The notes: generated by a model not told the origin, from the sequence alone. A DNA stretch of 7,794 nucleotides from an uncultured Agitococcus sp. (GCF_937920075.1 NZ_CALETI010000017.1:1-7794), one strand, 5' to 3'; positions 1 through 6,827 are shown, numbered from the stretch's first letter. Numbers and translations: made by a program.

Positions 1-60
<60 letters not shown>

Positions 61-76
61 AGTTTTTATGTCAAAG

Positions 77-101
77 AAGCCCACTATATGTGGGCTTTTT
101 T
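77..101 (+). terminator. Intrinsic terminator after tRNA-fMet
   Basis: A perfect 8-bp stem (77-84 with 90-97, AAGCCCAC/GTGGGCTT) encloses the 5-nt loop TATAT and runs straight into six T residues (96-101). This is a textbook rho-independent terminator. It would end most tRNA transcripts before rimP, while read-through could still feed the operon, as is known for metY in E. coli. Confidence 0.9.
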
Positions 102-105
102 GCAC

Positions 106-135
106 CTGAAAGAAACTGATTTTTATTTTTACAAT
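106..135 (+). promoter_or_regulatory. Candidate rimP operon promoter
   Basis: A TACAAT hexamer (130-135, five of six matches to TATAAT) has CTGAAA (106-111, four of six matches to TTGACA) 18 bp upstream. It sits just after the tRNA terminator, and the predicted start near 142 lies immediately before the leader hairpin at 148. The position makes sense, but both boxes are imperfect in AT-rich DNA, so this is only a candidate. Confidence 0.35.
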
Positions 136-147
136 AAAGATCAGAAA

Positions 148-213
148 AAAGTCTATGCTGCTAATATGTAATAGACTTTATGAGAGTGGGCGTTATGCCC
201 ATTTTTTATTTTT
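148..213 (+). promoter_or_regulatory. rimP leader with two consecutive hairpins
   Basis: The leader has a perfect 9-bp hairpin (148-156 with 171-179, AAAGTCTAT/ATAGACTTT, 14-nt loop), followed seven bases later by a terminator-like hairpin. A leader of rimP containing a premature terminator is a known proteobacterial RNA family (the rimP leader in Rfam), and this looks like a member, though I could not run the covariance model. The arrangement suggests transcription attenuation of the whole operon. The rest of the untranslated region, 214-321, shows no clear structure or promoter. Confidence 0.6.
183..213 (+). terminator. Attenuator-like terminator in the rimP leader
   Basis: The core stem TGGGC/GCCCA (187-191 with 197-201, loop GTTAT) can extend downward through a G-T pair into 183-186 with 202-205. 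It is followed by TTTTTT (202-207), A and another run of Ts. It lies about 110 nt before the rimP start codon, so as an intrinsic terminator it would act as an attenuator, not end a gene. Its GC-rich core repeats that of the upstream terminator. Confidence 0.72.
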
Positions 214-321
214 GATAAGAACAGGGCTTAGGTGTTTTGTAAGCATAACAGCGTTAAAGACGATTGATATGTAAGCAAATAAACAATGACAGTGTAAGTT
301 CTAAAGTAAGAAGAGAAGTAC

Positions 322-783
322 ATGGCGGTTTCGCAAAAAGTTCAAACGCTCATTACAATGTTGCAGCCAGCTGTTGAGGCTTGTGGCTTTGAATTGTGGG
401 GACTTGAGTTTTTTCCACAGGGCAAACGCTCGGTGTTACGTATTTATATTGATGGCGCAGAAGGAGTCACTGTTGAAGGGTGTTCACAGGTTAGTCATCA
501 AGTAAGCGGTATTTTGGATGTTGAAGACCCAATTTCGGGTGAGTATTTGTTAGAAGTATCATCACCGGGTTGGGATCGTCCATTGTTTACCTTGCCGCAT
601 TATCAGCGTTTTGTTGGTAGTGAAGTGAATTTACGCTTAGTTGCGCCAATTAATGCGCGTCGTCGTTATAAAGGCGTTATTCAAGCTGTGATTGATAATA
701 CCATTGAGTTGGCATTTGAAGGGCAGATGATTCGTATTCCCTTCGCACAAATTGATAAAGCCAATGTGGTTCCTAGTGTCTAA
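322..783 (+). CDS. rimP: Ribosome maturation factor RimP
   Basis: RimP (formerly YhbC/P15a) helps assemble the 30S subunit and binds free 30S particles in the cytoplasm. The 153-residue product is the usual family length. The N-terminal domain carries the typical opening (PAVEACGFELWGLEF, residues 16-30) and a basic strand ending in RIYID (40-44). The family signature EVSSPGWDRPLF (78-89) closes the first domain, and the C-terminal part (about 90-153) is the small SH3-like beta barrel. The ATG at 322 follows a purine-rich AGAGAAG (314-318 core) a few bases upstream and no better start is visible. It is first in the operon, 27 nt before nusA, the conserved order in gammaproteobacteria. Expression is probably set by the attenuator-like leader upstream. 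Nothing is truncated or odd. Confidence 0.97.
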   Translation: MAVSQKVQTLITMLQPAVEACGFELWGLEFFPQGKRSVLRIYIDGAEGVTVEGCSQVSHQVSGILDVEDPISGEYLLEVSSPGWDRPLFTLPHYQRFVGSEVNLRLVAPINARRRYKGVIQAVIDNTIELAFEGQMIRIPFAQIDKANVVPSV

Positions 784-810
784 ATAATTTTGTTATATCA
801 GGGCAGTAGT

Positions 811-2280
811 ATGAGCAAAGAGATTTTATTGGTGGTTGAGTCCGTCAGTAATGAAAAAGGTATTGCACGTGAGGCAATTTTTCAGGCATTAGAGCAAGCT
901 TTAGTTGCTGCAACCAAAAAGAAATACGATATTGATGAGATGGATGTGCGTGTCAGCATTAATCGTAAAACGGGTGATTACGATACATTTCGTCGTTGGA
1001 CAGTGGTTGCCGATCACGACCATGAAATGCCAGCTTGTCAGGATGCTATAAGTGATGTAGATACCAGCAAATGGCAAATTGGTGATGTTCGCGAGGAGCA
1101 AATTCCTTCGATTGAATTTGGTCGTATTGCTGCACAAACTGCTAAACAAGTCATTGTGCAAAAAGTACGCGAAGCGGAGCGTGCTTTGGTGGTAGATGCT
1201 TATCGTCAACGTGTGGGTGAATTAGTTTCTGGTGAAGTGAAAAAAATTACCCGTGATGGGGTGATTGTTGACTTGGGCAACAACGCAGAAGGCTATTTAG
1301 CGCGTGAACAAATGATGCCGAAAGAAAATTTTCGTGTCAAAGAACGTGTGAATAGTATTTTGTATGCGGTGAACAGTGAAGGGCGTGGTGCACAATTGTT
1401 ATTGTCACGAACCTGTCCTGAAATGTTGATCTCTTTGTTTCAAAAAGAAGTGCCAGAAATTGGCGAAGAAATTATTGAAGTCAAAGGAGCCGCTCGTGAT
1501 CCTGGTATTCGTGCTAAAATAGCCGTGAAAACTAATGACCATCGTATTGATCCTGTAGGTGCATGTGTGGGTATGCGTGGTACTCGTGTACAAGCAGTGA
1601 CTGCGGAGTTGGGTGGTGAGCGGGTTGATATTGTGTTGTGGGATGATAATCCAGTTCAGTTTGTGATTAACGCCTTACAACCAGCAGAAGTGGTTTCTAT
1701 TGTTTTAGATGAAGATTTACACGCTATGGATGTGGCTGTAGACAGCGATCAATTAGCGCAAGCCATTGGTCGTGCAGGACAAAATGTCCGTTTAGCTTCG
1801 GAATTAACAGGTTGGCGTTTAAACGTCATGACTATTGAGGAAGCTAATGCCAAACAAGCTTCTGAATCACAACAATTTGTTGATGCTTTTGTTCGTGATT
1901 TAGAAGTTGATGAACATATTGCAACTATTTTGGTGAGCGAAGGTTTTACCACACTCGAAGAAGTTGCTTACGTACCGATTGAGGAAATGCTGGCAATCGT
2001 TGATTTTACTGAAGATTTAGTCAATAACATGCGTCAAAAAGCAAAAGACGTTTTGTTAACACAGGCACTTGTCTCGCAAGAAAAAGCTGAACCTGCCGAT
2101 GATTTATTAGCAATGGAAGGGATGACTCGTCCACTTGCTTATGCTTTGGCAGCTCGTGGTGTGATTACTATGGAAGATTTAGCTGAACAAGCCATTGATG
2201 ATATCGCAGATATTGAAGGCTTGGATGCAGAACAAGCAGCCCAATTAATTATGAAAGCCCGTGAACCGTGGTTTCAATAA
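811..2280 (+). CDS. nusA: Transcription termination/antitermination factor NusA
   Basis: NusA binds RNA polymerase and nascent RNA, increases pausing and intrinsic termination, and takes part in rRNA and phage-lambda-type antitermination. The product is 489 residues against 495 in E. coli. In order: the N-terminal polymerase-binding domain (about 1-130, opening MSKEILLVVESVSNEKG, with RRW and QTAKQVIVQKVREAERA), an S1 domain (about 136-200), KH1 with VGACVGMRG (249-257), KH2 with IGRAGQNVRLAS (from 319), and two acidic C-terminal repeats (about 360-420 and 428-489, the second starting PADDLL). The two-repeat tail is the gammaproteobacterial form; in E. coli AR2 contacts the alpha-subunit C-terminal domain. 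I chose ATG 811 over an in-frame TTG at 790 because the protein then aligns with the family start, and AGGG (800-803) stands 7 nt upstream. A structured gap separates it from infB. Confidence 0.97.
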   Translation: MSKEILLVVESVSNEKGIAREAIFQALEQALVAATKKKYDIDEMDVRVSINRKTGDYDTFRRWTVVADHDHEMPACQDAISDVDTSKWQIGDVREEQIPSIEFGRIAAQTAKQVIVQKVREAERALVVDAYRQRVGELVSGEVKKITRDGVIVDLGNNAEGYLAREQMMPKENFRVKERVNSILYAVNSEGRGAQLLLSRTCPEMLISLFQKEVPEIGEEIIEVKGAARDPGIRAKIAVKTNDHRIDPVGACVGMRGTRVQAVTAELGGERVDIVLWDDNPVQFVINALQPAEVVSIVLDEDLHAMDVAVDSDQLAQAIGRAGQNVRLASELTGWRLNVMTIEEANAKQASESQQFVDAFVRDLEVDEHIATILVSEGFTTLEEVAYVPIEEMLAIVDFTEDLVNNMRQKAKDVLLTQALVSQEKAEPADDLLAMEGMTRPLAYALAARGVITMEDLAEQAIDDIADIEGLDAEQAAQLIMKAREPWFQ

Positions 2281-2285
2281 ATCAT

Positions 2286-2318
2286 AGGACTAAAACAGAC
2301 TTAAAAAGTCTTAGTCCT
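2286..2318 (+). other. Stable hairpin 1 in the nusA-infB gap
   Basis: Eight perfect pairs (2286-2293 with 2311-2318, AGGACTAA/TTAGTCCT) are followed by a 4-nt bulge (AACA, 2294-2297) and five more pairs (2298-2302 with 2306-2310) closing an AAA loop. It begins five bases after the nusA stop. No T-tract follows (CAGGTATA comes next), so it is not an intrinsic terminator. A role in mRNA processing or in protecting the upstream message is an inference. Confidence 0.7.
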
Positions 2319-2326
2319 CAGGTATA

Positions 2327-2359
2327 AACTCACGCACCTCGTTTAGGTTTGTGTGAGTT
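2327..2359 (+). other. Stable hairpin 2 in the nusA-infB gap
   Basis: A 9-bp stem with one G-T pair (2327-2335 with 2351-2359, AACTCACGC/GTGTGAGTT) continues after a 2-nt bulge into four pairs (2336-2339 with 2345-2348) and a 5-nt loop. It ends 13 nt before the infB Shine-Dalgarno GGAG (2373-2376), leaving the ribosome site unpaired. No T-tract follows. It could shape infB translation or act as an RNase site; no direct evidence decides. Confidence 0.7.
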
Positions 2360-2387
2360 CCCGAATCGTTTTGGAGTGACATGCCAC

Positions 2388-5147
2388 ATGGCTGAAATAA
2401 CTGTCAAACAACTAGCACAAATAGTAAATCGTTCTGTAGAAACCTTGTTAGTTCAAATGAAAGATGCAGGGTTAAGAACGCGTGGTGCGGATGATTTTGT
2501 CTCTGATACCGAAAAGCAGCAACTGGTTGCGTTTTTAAAGCGTAGTCATGGTGATACCTCAGAAGATAAGCAAATTACGCTGAAAAGTAAAACTAAGACC
2601 ACGATTAAAACCCCTATTTCTGGTGGTAAAGCAAAAACGGTTAATGTTGAAGTGCGTAAATCACGTACTTTTGTCAAACCGACAGATGCTGATTTAGCGC
2701 AAGATATTGTTGCACGTAAAGCAGCAGAAGAAGCAGCACATAAAGCCGCTGAAGAGGCAGCACGTAAGGCCGCTGAAGAGGCGGCACGTAAAGCTGCTGA
2801 AGAAGCGGTACGTAAGGCTGCTGAAGAGGCAGCACGTAAAGCGGCCGAAGAAGATACACTTAAGGGTAATGAAGAAGCAGGTAGTGACCAAACTAAAAAA
2901 GCAACAGTTGCAAATAATAATGCTAAAGACAAAAAATTGTCTGTGCCTAAACCAAGTGTTGTCTTAAAGTCTGAAAAGAAAGAAGAAACTCCTGAAGAAA
3001 AAGCTAAGCGTGAGGCTGAACAAGCCAAACAAAAAGCGGCAGAAGAAGCACGTCGTAAGCAAGAGGAAGCGGCACGTAAAGCTGCTGAAGAAAAAGCTCG
3101 TCAACGTACCTTGGAACAAGCTCGCCGTATTGCAGCAGAATTAGAAGAGCGTCAAGATGATAAAGGTTCTTCGGAAGATGTGCCTTTAGCTCGTGGTTTG
3201 GTTGGTCGTGCTTACGAAGATTCTTTTGCGCGTGAAGACCGTGAAATTCGTCGTGGTGGTAATACGACAGGTCGTGGTGGCAAGTCTAAAGTTGGTAAAA
3301 AGCGCGAAGAAGAACAGGCCTTCCGTCCAAATCAAAAAGCATTAAGTTCAGCACTCTCCAAGCAGCATGGTTTTGAAAAACCTGTTGAAAAACAAGTTTA
3401 TGAAGTTGCCATTGGTGAAACGATTGTTGTTGCTGATTTAGCCCAAAAAATGGCTGTTAAAGCAAAAGAAGTGATCAAAGTGTTGATGAAAATGGGTGAA
3501 GTTGTCACTCAAAATCAAGCCATTGATCAGGCAACAGCCGCTTTAGTCGTTGAAGAAATGGGTCATACTGCTAAGTATGTCAGCGAGACTGCTGTTGAAG
3601 ACTCCTTGATTGATGATGTGAATCATGATGGTGAAGCAAGTACTCGTCCGCCTGTTGTGACGATCATGGGTCACGTTGACCACGGTAAAACCTCCTTATT
3701 AGATTATATTCGTCGTGCCAAAGTGGCAGCGGGTGAAGCAGGTGGTATTACTCAACACATTGGTGCTTATCATGTGACCACACCACGTGGTGTGATTACC
3801 TTCTTAGATACACCAGGCCACGCAGCGTTTACTGCTATGCGTGCTCGTGGTGCTAAGGCTACAGATATTGTTATTTTGGTGGTTGCGGCTGATGATGGTG
3901 TAATGCCACAAACCGCAGAAGCCATTGACCATGCGCGTGCTGCTGGTGTGCCATTAATTGTTGCAATCAACAAAATGGATAAACCATCTGCTGATCCAGA
4001 TCGTGTGTTAAATGAGTTAACCGTCAAACAAGTTGTACCTGAAGAGTGGGGCGGTGATACACAAATCGTTAAAGTATCTGCCCATACAGGTCAAGGTATT
4101 GATGAGTTGTTGGAAGCCATCTTAATTCAATCAGAATTGTTAGAGTTAACAGCGGTTGAAGAAGGTGCAGCACAAGGTGTGGTAATCGAAGCGCGCGTTG
4201 ACAAAGGTCGTGGCGCGGTTGCTAGCTTATTAGTACAAAAAGGAACTTTACGCGCAGGTGACTTAGTATTGGCTGGTCAATATTATGGCCGTGTCCGTGC
4301 GATGAATGATGAACGTGGTTTGCCAACCAAATCAGCAGGCCCTTCTATTCCTGTTGAGATTTTAGGTTTACCTGAAGCACCAAACGCTGGCGATGAATTT
4401 ATTGTGGTTGGTGACGAGCGTAAAGCCCGTGAAGTGGCTGAGTTCCGTGCCAATAAAGAGCGTCAAAGCCGCTTAGCACGTCAACAAGGCATGAAGTTAG
4501 AAAACTTATTTGCTAGCATGGGTAAACAAGAAGCGCCAACAGTGAATATCGTTCTAAAAACTGACGTACGTGGTTCTTTAGAAGCGATTACTAATGCTTT
4601 AAATGATTTATCTACCGATGATGTAAAAGTACGGATTGTTAGTAGTGGTGTAGGTGCGATTACTGAATCAGATGTCGCTTTAGCTGAGTCAACCAATGCC
4701 TTTATTTTAGGTTTTAATGTTCGTGCTGATGGTGCGGCTAAAATCAAGTGTCAACAAGACGAAGTAGACTTACGTTATTACAGCATCATTTATGAAATGA
4801 TTGATGATGTAAAAGCCGCTATGTCTGGCTTGTTAACGCCAGAACGTCGTGAAACGATTGTGGGCGTAGCTCAAGTGCGTAAAGTATTCCACTCTTCTCG
4901 TTTTGGTGCAGCCGCAGGTTGTATGGTACTTGAAGGTATTGTTTATCGTAATAAACCGATTCGTGTCTTGCGTGATGAAGTGGTTATTTTCCAAGGTGAA
5001 TTGGAATCTTTACGCCGCTTTAAAGATGATATGCAAGAAGTTCGTCACGGTATGGAATGTGGTATGGCGGTTAAAGGCTATAACGACATCCGTGTTGGCG
5101 ACAAAATCGAAGTTTATGATGTACAACACGTACAACGTACTTTGTAA
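2388..5147 (+). CDS. infB: Translation initiation factor IF-2
   Basis: IF2 is the GTPase that brings fMet-tRNA to the 30S P site and promotes subunit joining. The product is 919 residues (E. coli 890). It has an N-terminal IF2_N helical domain (about 1-55), then a charged Ala/Glu/Lys/Arg linker with six octapeptide repeats (109-156) and a predicted helical stretch (about 202-258). A second IF2_N-like domain (about 330-400) precedes the GTPase domain: G1 GHVDHGKT (428-435), G2 GGITQHIG (452-459), G3 DTPGH (474-478), G4 NKMD (528-531), G5 SA (564-565). Beta-barrel domain II, C1 and the fMet-tRNA-binding C2 follow, with the conserved GMECG (888-892). ATG 2388 has GGAG (2373-2376) 11 nt upstream and begins at the family start; an in-frame TTG at 2349 lies inside hairpin 2 and adds non-family residues. 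All catalytic motifs are intact. Unlike E. coli, no ATG codon lies in frame between codons 24 and 355. Confidence 0.98.
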   Translation: MAEITVKQLAQIVNRSVETLLVQMKDAGLRTRGADDFVSDTEKQQLVAFLKRSHGDTSEDKQITLKSKTKTTIKTPISGGKAKTVNVEVRKSRTFVKPTDADLAQDIVARKAAEEAAHKAAEEAARKAAEEAARKAAEEAVRKAAEEAARKAAEEDTLKGNEEAGSDQTKKATVANNNAKDKKLSVPKPSVVLKSEKKEETPEEKAKREAEQAKQKAAEEARRKQEEAARKAAEEKARQRTLEQARRIAAELEERQDDKGSSEDVPLARGLVGRAYEDSFAREDREIRRGGNTTGRGGKSKVGKKREEEQAFRPNQKALSSALSKQHGFEKPVEKQVYEVAIGETIVVADLAQKMAVKAKEVIKVLMKMGEVVTQNQAIDQATAALVVEEMGHTAKYVSETAVEDSLIDDVNHDGEASTRPPVVTIMGHVDHGKTSLLDYIRRAKVAAGEAGGITQHIGAYHVTTPRGVITFLDTPGHAAFTAMRARGAKATDIVILVVAADDGVMPQTAEAIDHARAAGVPLIVAINKMDKPSADPDRVLNELTVKQVVPEEWGGDTQIVKVSAHTGQGIDELLEAILIQSELLELTAVEEGAAQGVVIEARVDKGRGAVASLLVQKGTLRAGDLVLAGQYYGRVRAMNDERGLPTKSAGPSIPVEILGLPEAPNAGDEFIVVGDERKAREVAEFRANKERQSRLARQQGMKLENLFASMGKQEAPTVNIVLKTDVRGSLEAITNALNDLSTDDVKVRIVSSGVGAITESDVALAESTNAFILGFNVRADGAAKIKCQQDEVDLRYYSIIYEMIDDVKAAMSGLLTPERRETIVGVAQVRKVFHSSRFGAAAGCMVLEGIVYRNKPIRVLRDEVVIFQGELESLRRFKDDMQEVRHGMECGMAVKGYNDIRVGDKIEVYDVQHVQRTL
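2712..2855 (+). repeat. Six tandem 24-bp repeats in infB
   Basis: Six head-to-tail 24-bp units encode the octapeptide ARKAAEEA, with variants at the first residues (AHKAAEEA, VRKAAEEA) and a final ARKAAEED; residues 109-156. The DNA copies differ mainly at silent third positions. The peptide would form a long charged alpha helix. A related ARKAAEE recurs once downstream, near residue 228. Tandem units of this kind may change copy number by slippage without breaking the frame. Confidence 0.93.
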
Positions 5148-5161
5148 TATTTGATAAGTTT

Positions 5162-5192
5162 CTCTAATCCTCAAATACGTTGAGGGTTAGAG
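5162..5192 (+). other. 13-bp hairpin in the infB-rbfA gap
   Basis: An uninterrupted 13-bp stem (5162-5174 with 5180-5192; one T-G pair, at 5168/5186) closes a 5-nt loop ATACG. It begins 14 nt after the infB stop and ends 23 nt before the rbfA Shine-Dalgarno. TGGCTTGA follows rather than a T-run, so intrinsic termination is unlikely. It resembles a processing or stability element (inference). Confidence 0.75.
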
Positions 5193-5224
5193 TGGCTTGA
5201 TGTAATGATTTAGTCGAGGCATTA

Positions 5225-5608
5225 GTGAGTCAACGAATGCAACGTTTAGCGGATCAAATTCAGCGTGAATTGGCTGATTTAATTCGCAGAGACTTAAAAG
5301 ATCCGCGTTTAGGGATGATTACCATTTCTGCGGTGAAAGTCAGTAAAGATATGGGTTATGCCGATGTCTATGTCACGGTTTTGGGTAAAGATTTAACAGC
5401 TGATTATGCACCCAGTTTAGAAGTATTAAATCATGCTTCGGGGTTTTTGCGAGCTGCTTTAGGCAAAAGCCTACAAATTCGTATGATTCCACGTTTACGT
5501 TTTCATTATGATGAAGTGGTGATCCGTGGTAATCACATGGCCGCATTAATTCATCAAGCAGTGAGTGCTGATGAAGCCAATCATCCTAATAATGAGCCGT
5601 CGGAATAA
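5225..5608 (+). CDS. rbfA: 30S ribosome-binding factor RbfA
   Basis: RbfA binds immature 30S subunits and helps form the 5' end helix of 16S rRNA; in E. coli it is needed for growth in the cold. The product is 127 residues (E. coli 133). The family features are the basic first helix (RMQRLADQIQRELADLI, 4-20), KDPRLG (25-30), and the single KH-type fold with the characteristic kinked Ala-Ser-Gly (71-73), ending in the IPRLRF strand (88-93). The start is GTG at 5225, chosen because GAGG (5216-5219) stands 5 nt upstream; the in-frame ATG at 5237 has no ribosome site and would cut into the first helix. It lies between infB and truB, 11 nt from the latter's earliest possible start-region, as in other gammaproteobacteria. 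Confidence 0.95.
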   Translation: MSQRMQRLADQIQRELADLIRRDLKDPRLGMITISAVKVSKDMGYADVYVTVLGKDLTADYAPSLEVLNHASGFLRAALGKSLQIRMIPRLRFHYDEVVIRGNHMAALIHQAVSADEANHPNNEPSE

Positions 5609-5619
5609 GTTTGGCATTT

Positions 5620-6552
5620 ATGACTAAACAACCACAAATCAAACGTGTACGTCGCCCAATTGATGGCATTTTGTTGTTAGATAAGCCACAAGGCATGACC
5701 TCTAATTATGCCTTACAACGTGTTAAACACTTATTTAATGCAGAAAAAGCGGGGCATACAGGTAGTTTAGATCCTTTAGCAACGGGTTTGTTGCCCATTT
5801 GTTTAGGTGAAGCCACAAAATACTCTCAACATTTGTTAGATGCCGATAAAGTGTATCGAACACGGATGCGTTTGGGACAAAAGACGACCACGGCTGATGC
5901 AGAAGGTGAGGTGATTGAAGAAAAATCAGTGCCCACACTCAATGCTGAGCAAATTGAACAAGTATTGGCGCGCTTTCGTGGCACAATTCAACAAGTGCCT
6001 TCAATGTATTCTGCATTAAAAAAAGATGGCAAACCCCTATATGAGCTTGCTCGTAAAGGCATAGAAGTTGCCCGTGAACCACGCACTGTGCAGATTTATC
6101 GTCTAGAACTACTCAACGTTGAGCCATTATATTGGGAATTAGAAGTTGCCTGTAGTAAAGGCACTTATATTCGCAATTTGGTTGAAGATATTGGCGATGT
6201 GTTGGGCTGTGGTGCGCATGTTGCAGAATTGCGTCGTCTAGCGAGTGGCTGTTTTCAGTTAGATGAGCATTTAACATTAGAATCTTTGCAGCAAATTGCT
6301 GATGAGCAAGGTTTGGCAGGATTAGATGAGCTACTCTTAGCCCCGTGGGCGGCCATTGCCGATAAGCCCCGAGTCACCTTAAGTGACAATGCCAGTTATT
6401 ATATTTTGCATGGCAACCCTGTTCGCGTAAATAACTTACCAATTAATGAAGATGTGTTGATTTTTGATGCTCAAAATCGTTTCTTGGGCGTAGGTTATAT
6501 GAACGATGATGGTTTACTAGCACCAAGACGATTGTTGAAAACATCGTATTAA
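5620..6552 (+). CDS. truB: tRNA pseudouridine(55) synthase TruB
   Basis: TruB isomerises U55 in the T loop of almost all tRNAs to pseudouridine and also acts as a tRNA-folding chaperone. The product is 310 residues (E. coli 314). The catalytic motif GHTGSLDPLATG contains the nucleophile Asp51 (D48 in E. coli). Other family blocks are ILLLDKPQGMTSN (17-29), the YRTRMRLGQ and TADAEG segment, SMYSALKKDGKPLYE, KGTYIRNLVEDIG and CGAHVAELRRL. The last 65 or so residues form the PUA RNA-binding domain (HGNPVR to LAPRRLL). The ATG at 5620 gives the usual short N terminus. An in-frame TTG at 5611, with GGAA (5602-5605) 5 nt upstream, would add three residues and cannot be excluded; it overlaps nothing. 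It closes the translation-factor block, followed by a hairpin and the rpsO region. Confidence 0.96.
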   Translation: MTKQPQIKRVRRPIDGILLLDKPQGMTSNYALQRVKHLFNAEKAGHTGSLDPLATGLLPICLGEATKYSQHLLDADKVYRTRMRLGQKTTTADAEGEVIEEKSVPTLNAEQIEQVLARFRGTIQQVPSMYSALKKDGKPLYELARKGIEVAREPRTVQIYRLELLNVEPLYWELEVACSKGTYIRNLVEDIGDVLGCGAHVAELRRLASGCFQLDEHLTLESLQQIADEQGLAGLDELLLAPWAAIADKPRVTLSDNASYYILHGNPVRVNNLPINEDVLIFDAQNRFLGVGYMNDDGLLAPRRLLKTSY

Positions 6553-6556
6553 TTTT

Positions 6557-6598
6557 AATCTGTTCAGCCGTGCACGGTTGCATCATTGAACAGATTTT
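6557..6598 (+). terminator. Hairpin after truB, possible weak terminator
   Basis: A perfect 10-bp stem (6557-6566 with 6587-6596, AATCTGTTCA/TGAACAGATT) begins four bases after the truB stop. Its 20-nt loop contains a smaller inverted repeat, CCGTGCACGG (6568-6577). The 3' arm runs into only four Ts (6595-6598). Stem GC content is low and the T-tract short, so termination is probably partial; processing is an alternative. A further imperfect inverted repeat lies at 6623-6644. Confidence 0.5.
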
Positions 6599-6673
6599 CA
6601 GCAAATTTATCAAATAACTCAAGATAGTGACATTTGTTACTGTCAAGAACCCGATTTCTCTACATAAAATCCA

Positions 6674-6702
6674 TAGCGTAATGTTGCGTTAATCGTTAAA
6701 AT
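6674..6702 (+). promoter_or_regulatory. Candidate rpsO promoter
   Basis: TAAAAT (6697-6702, five of six matches to TATAAT) lies about 125 bp before rpsO; the hexamer 17 bp upstream, TAGCGT (6674-6679), is a poor -35. In E. coli rpsO has its own promoter in this gap, so one is expected here. The choice of site is weak. Confidence 0.3.
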
Positions 6703-6767
6703 ACCCGACTTCGATACTTGGTATCTGTGGCTCATGAGCTTATTGGGTCTAAGTAAGAGATTTTCTG

Positions 6768-6815
6768 ACGTTAGCTGTAGAGATGCACGGCTAAACGTGA
6801 TCACTGACGCATCTC
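6768..6815 (+). promoter_or_regulatory. Predicted H-type pseudoknot in rpsO leader (S15 operator)
   Basis: Stem 1 pairs ACGTTAGC (6768-6775) with GCTAA (6790-6794) and CGT (6796-6798), with A6795 bulged. Its loop contains GAGATGC (6780-6786), a perfect 7-bp match to GCATCTC (6809-6815), making stem 2. The connecting loops are 4, 3 and 10 nt, all sterically reasonable. Stem 2 ends two bases before the Shine-Dalgarno GGAG (6818-6821). In E. coli, S15 represses its own mRNA by stabilising a pseudoknot that overlaps the ribosome site; the same layout here suggests the same autoregulation. The pairings are seen directly; the protein binding is inferred. Confidence 0.68.
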
Positions 6816-6827
6816 GTGGAGTTTAAC

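Noticed and set aside
264..292. Second rimP promoter with TTGATA (264-269) as -35
   Set aside because: No -10-like hexamer is found 16-18 bp downstream (the sequence there is around TGACAG).
901..1209. 102-codon open frame on the - strand inside nusA
   Set aside because: It lies wholly within the conserved NusA N-terminal coding region and shows no recognisable family or start signal.
2381..2395. Mini-ORF ATG CCA CAT GGC TGA overlapping the infB start
   Set aside because: Its ATG is only 4 nt from GGAG, too close for good initiation, and the out-of-frame four-codon peptide is probably chance. Translational coupling remains conceivable but is unsupported.
2712..2855. Regular repeats resembling a CRISPR array
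   Set aside because: The units are contiguous without spacers, in frame, and encode a periodic peptide inside infB.
2546..3028. 160-codon open frame on the - strand inside infB
   Set aside because: It is a shadow of the infB repeat region. Its Ala/Ser-rich composition is just the reverse reading of the repeats, and it has no ribosome site or family resemblance. The + strand 86-codon frame at 2707-2967 and the small - strand frames at 2674-2891 arise the same way.
5162..5200. Intrinsic terminator between infB and rbfA
   Set aside because: The stem is strong, but TGGCTTGA follows it instead of a T-tract, and rbfA and truB lie directly downstream in the same operon.
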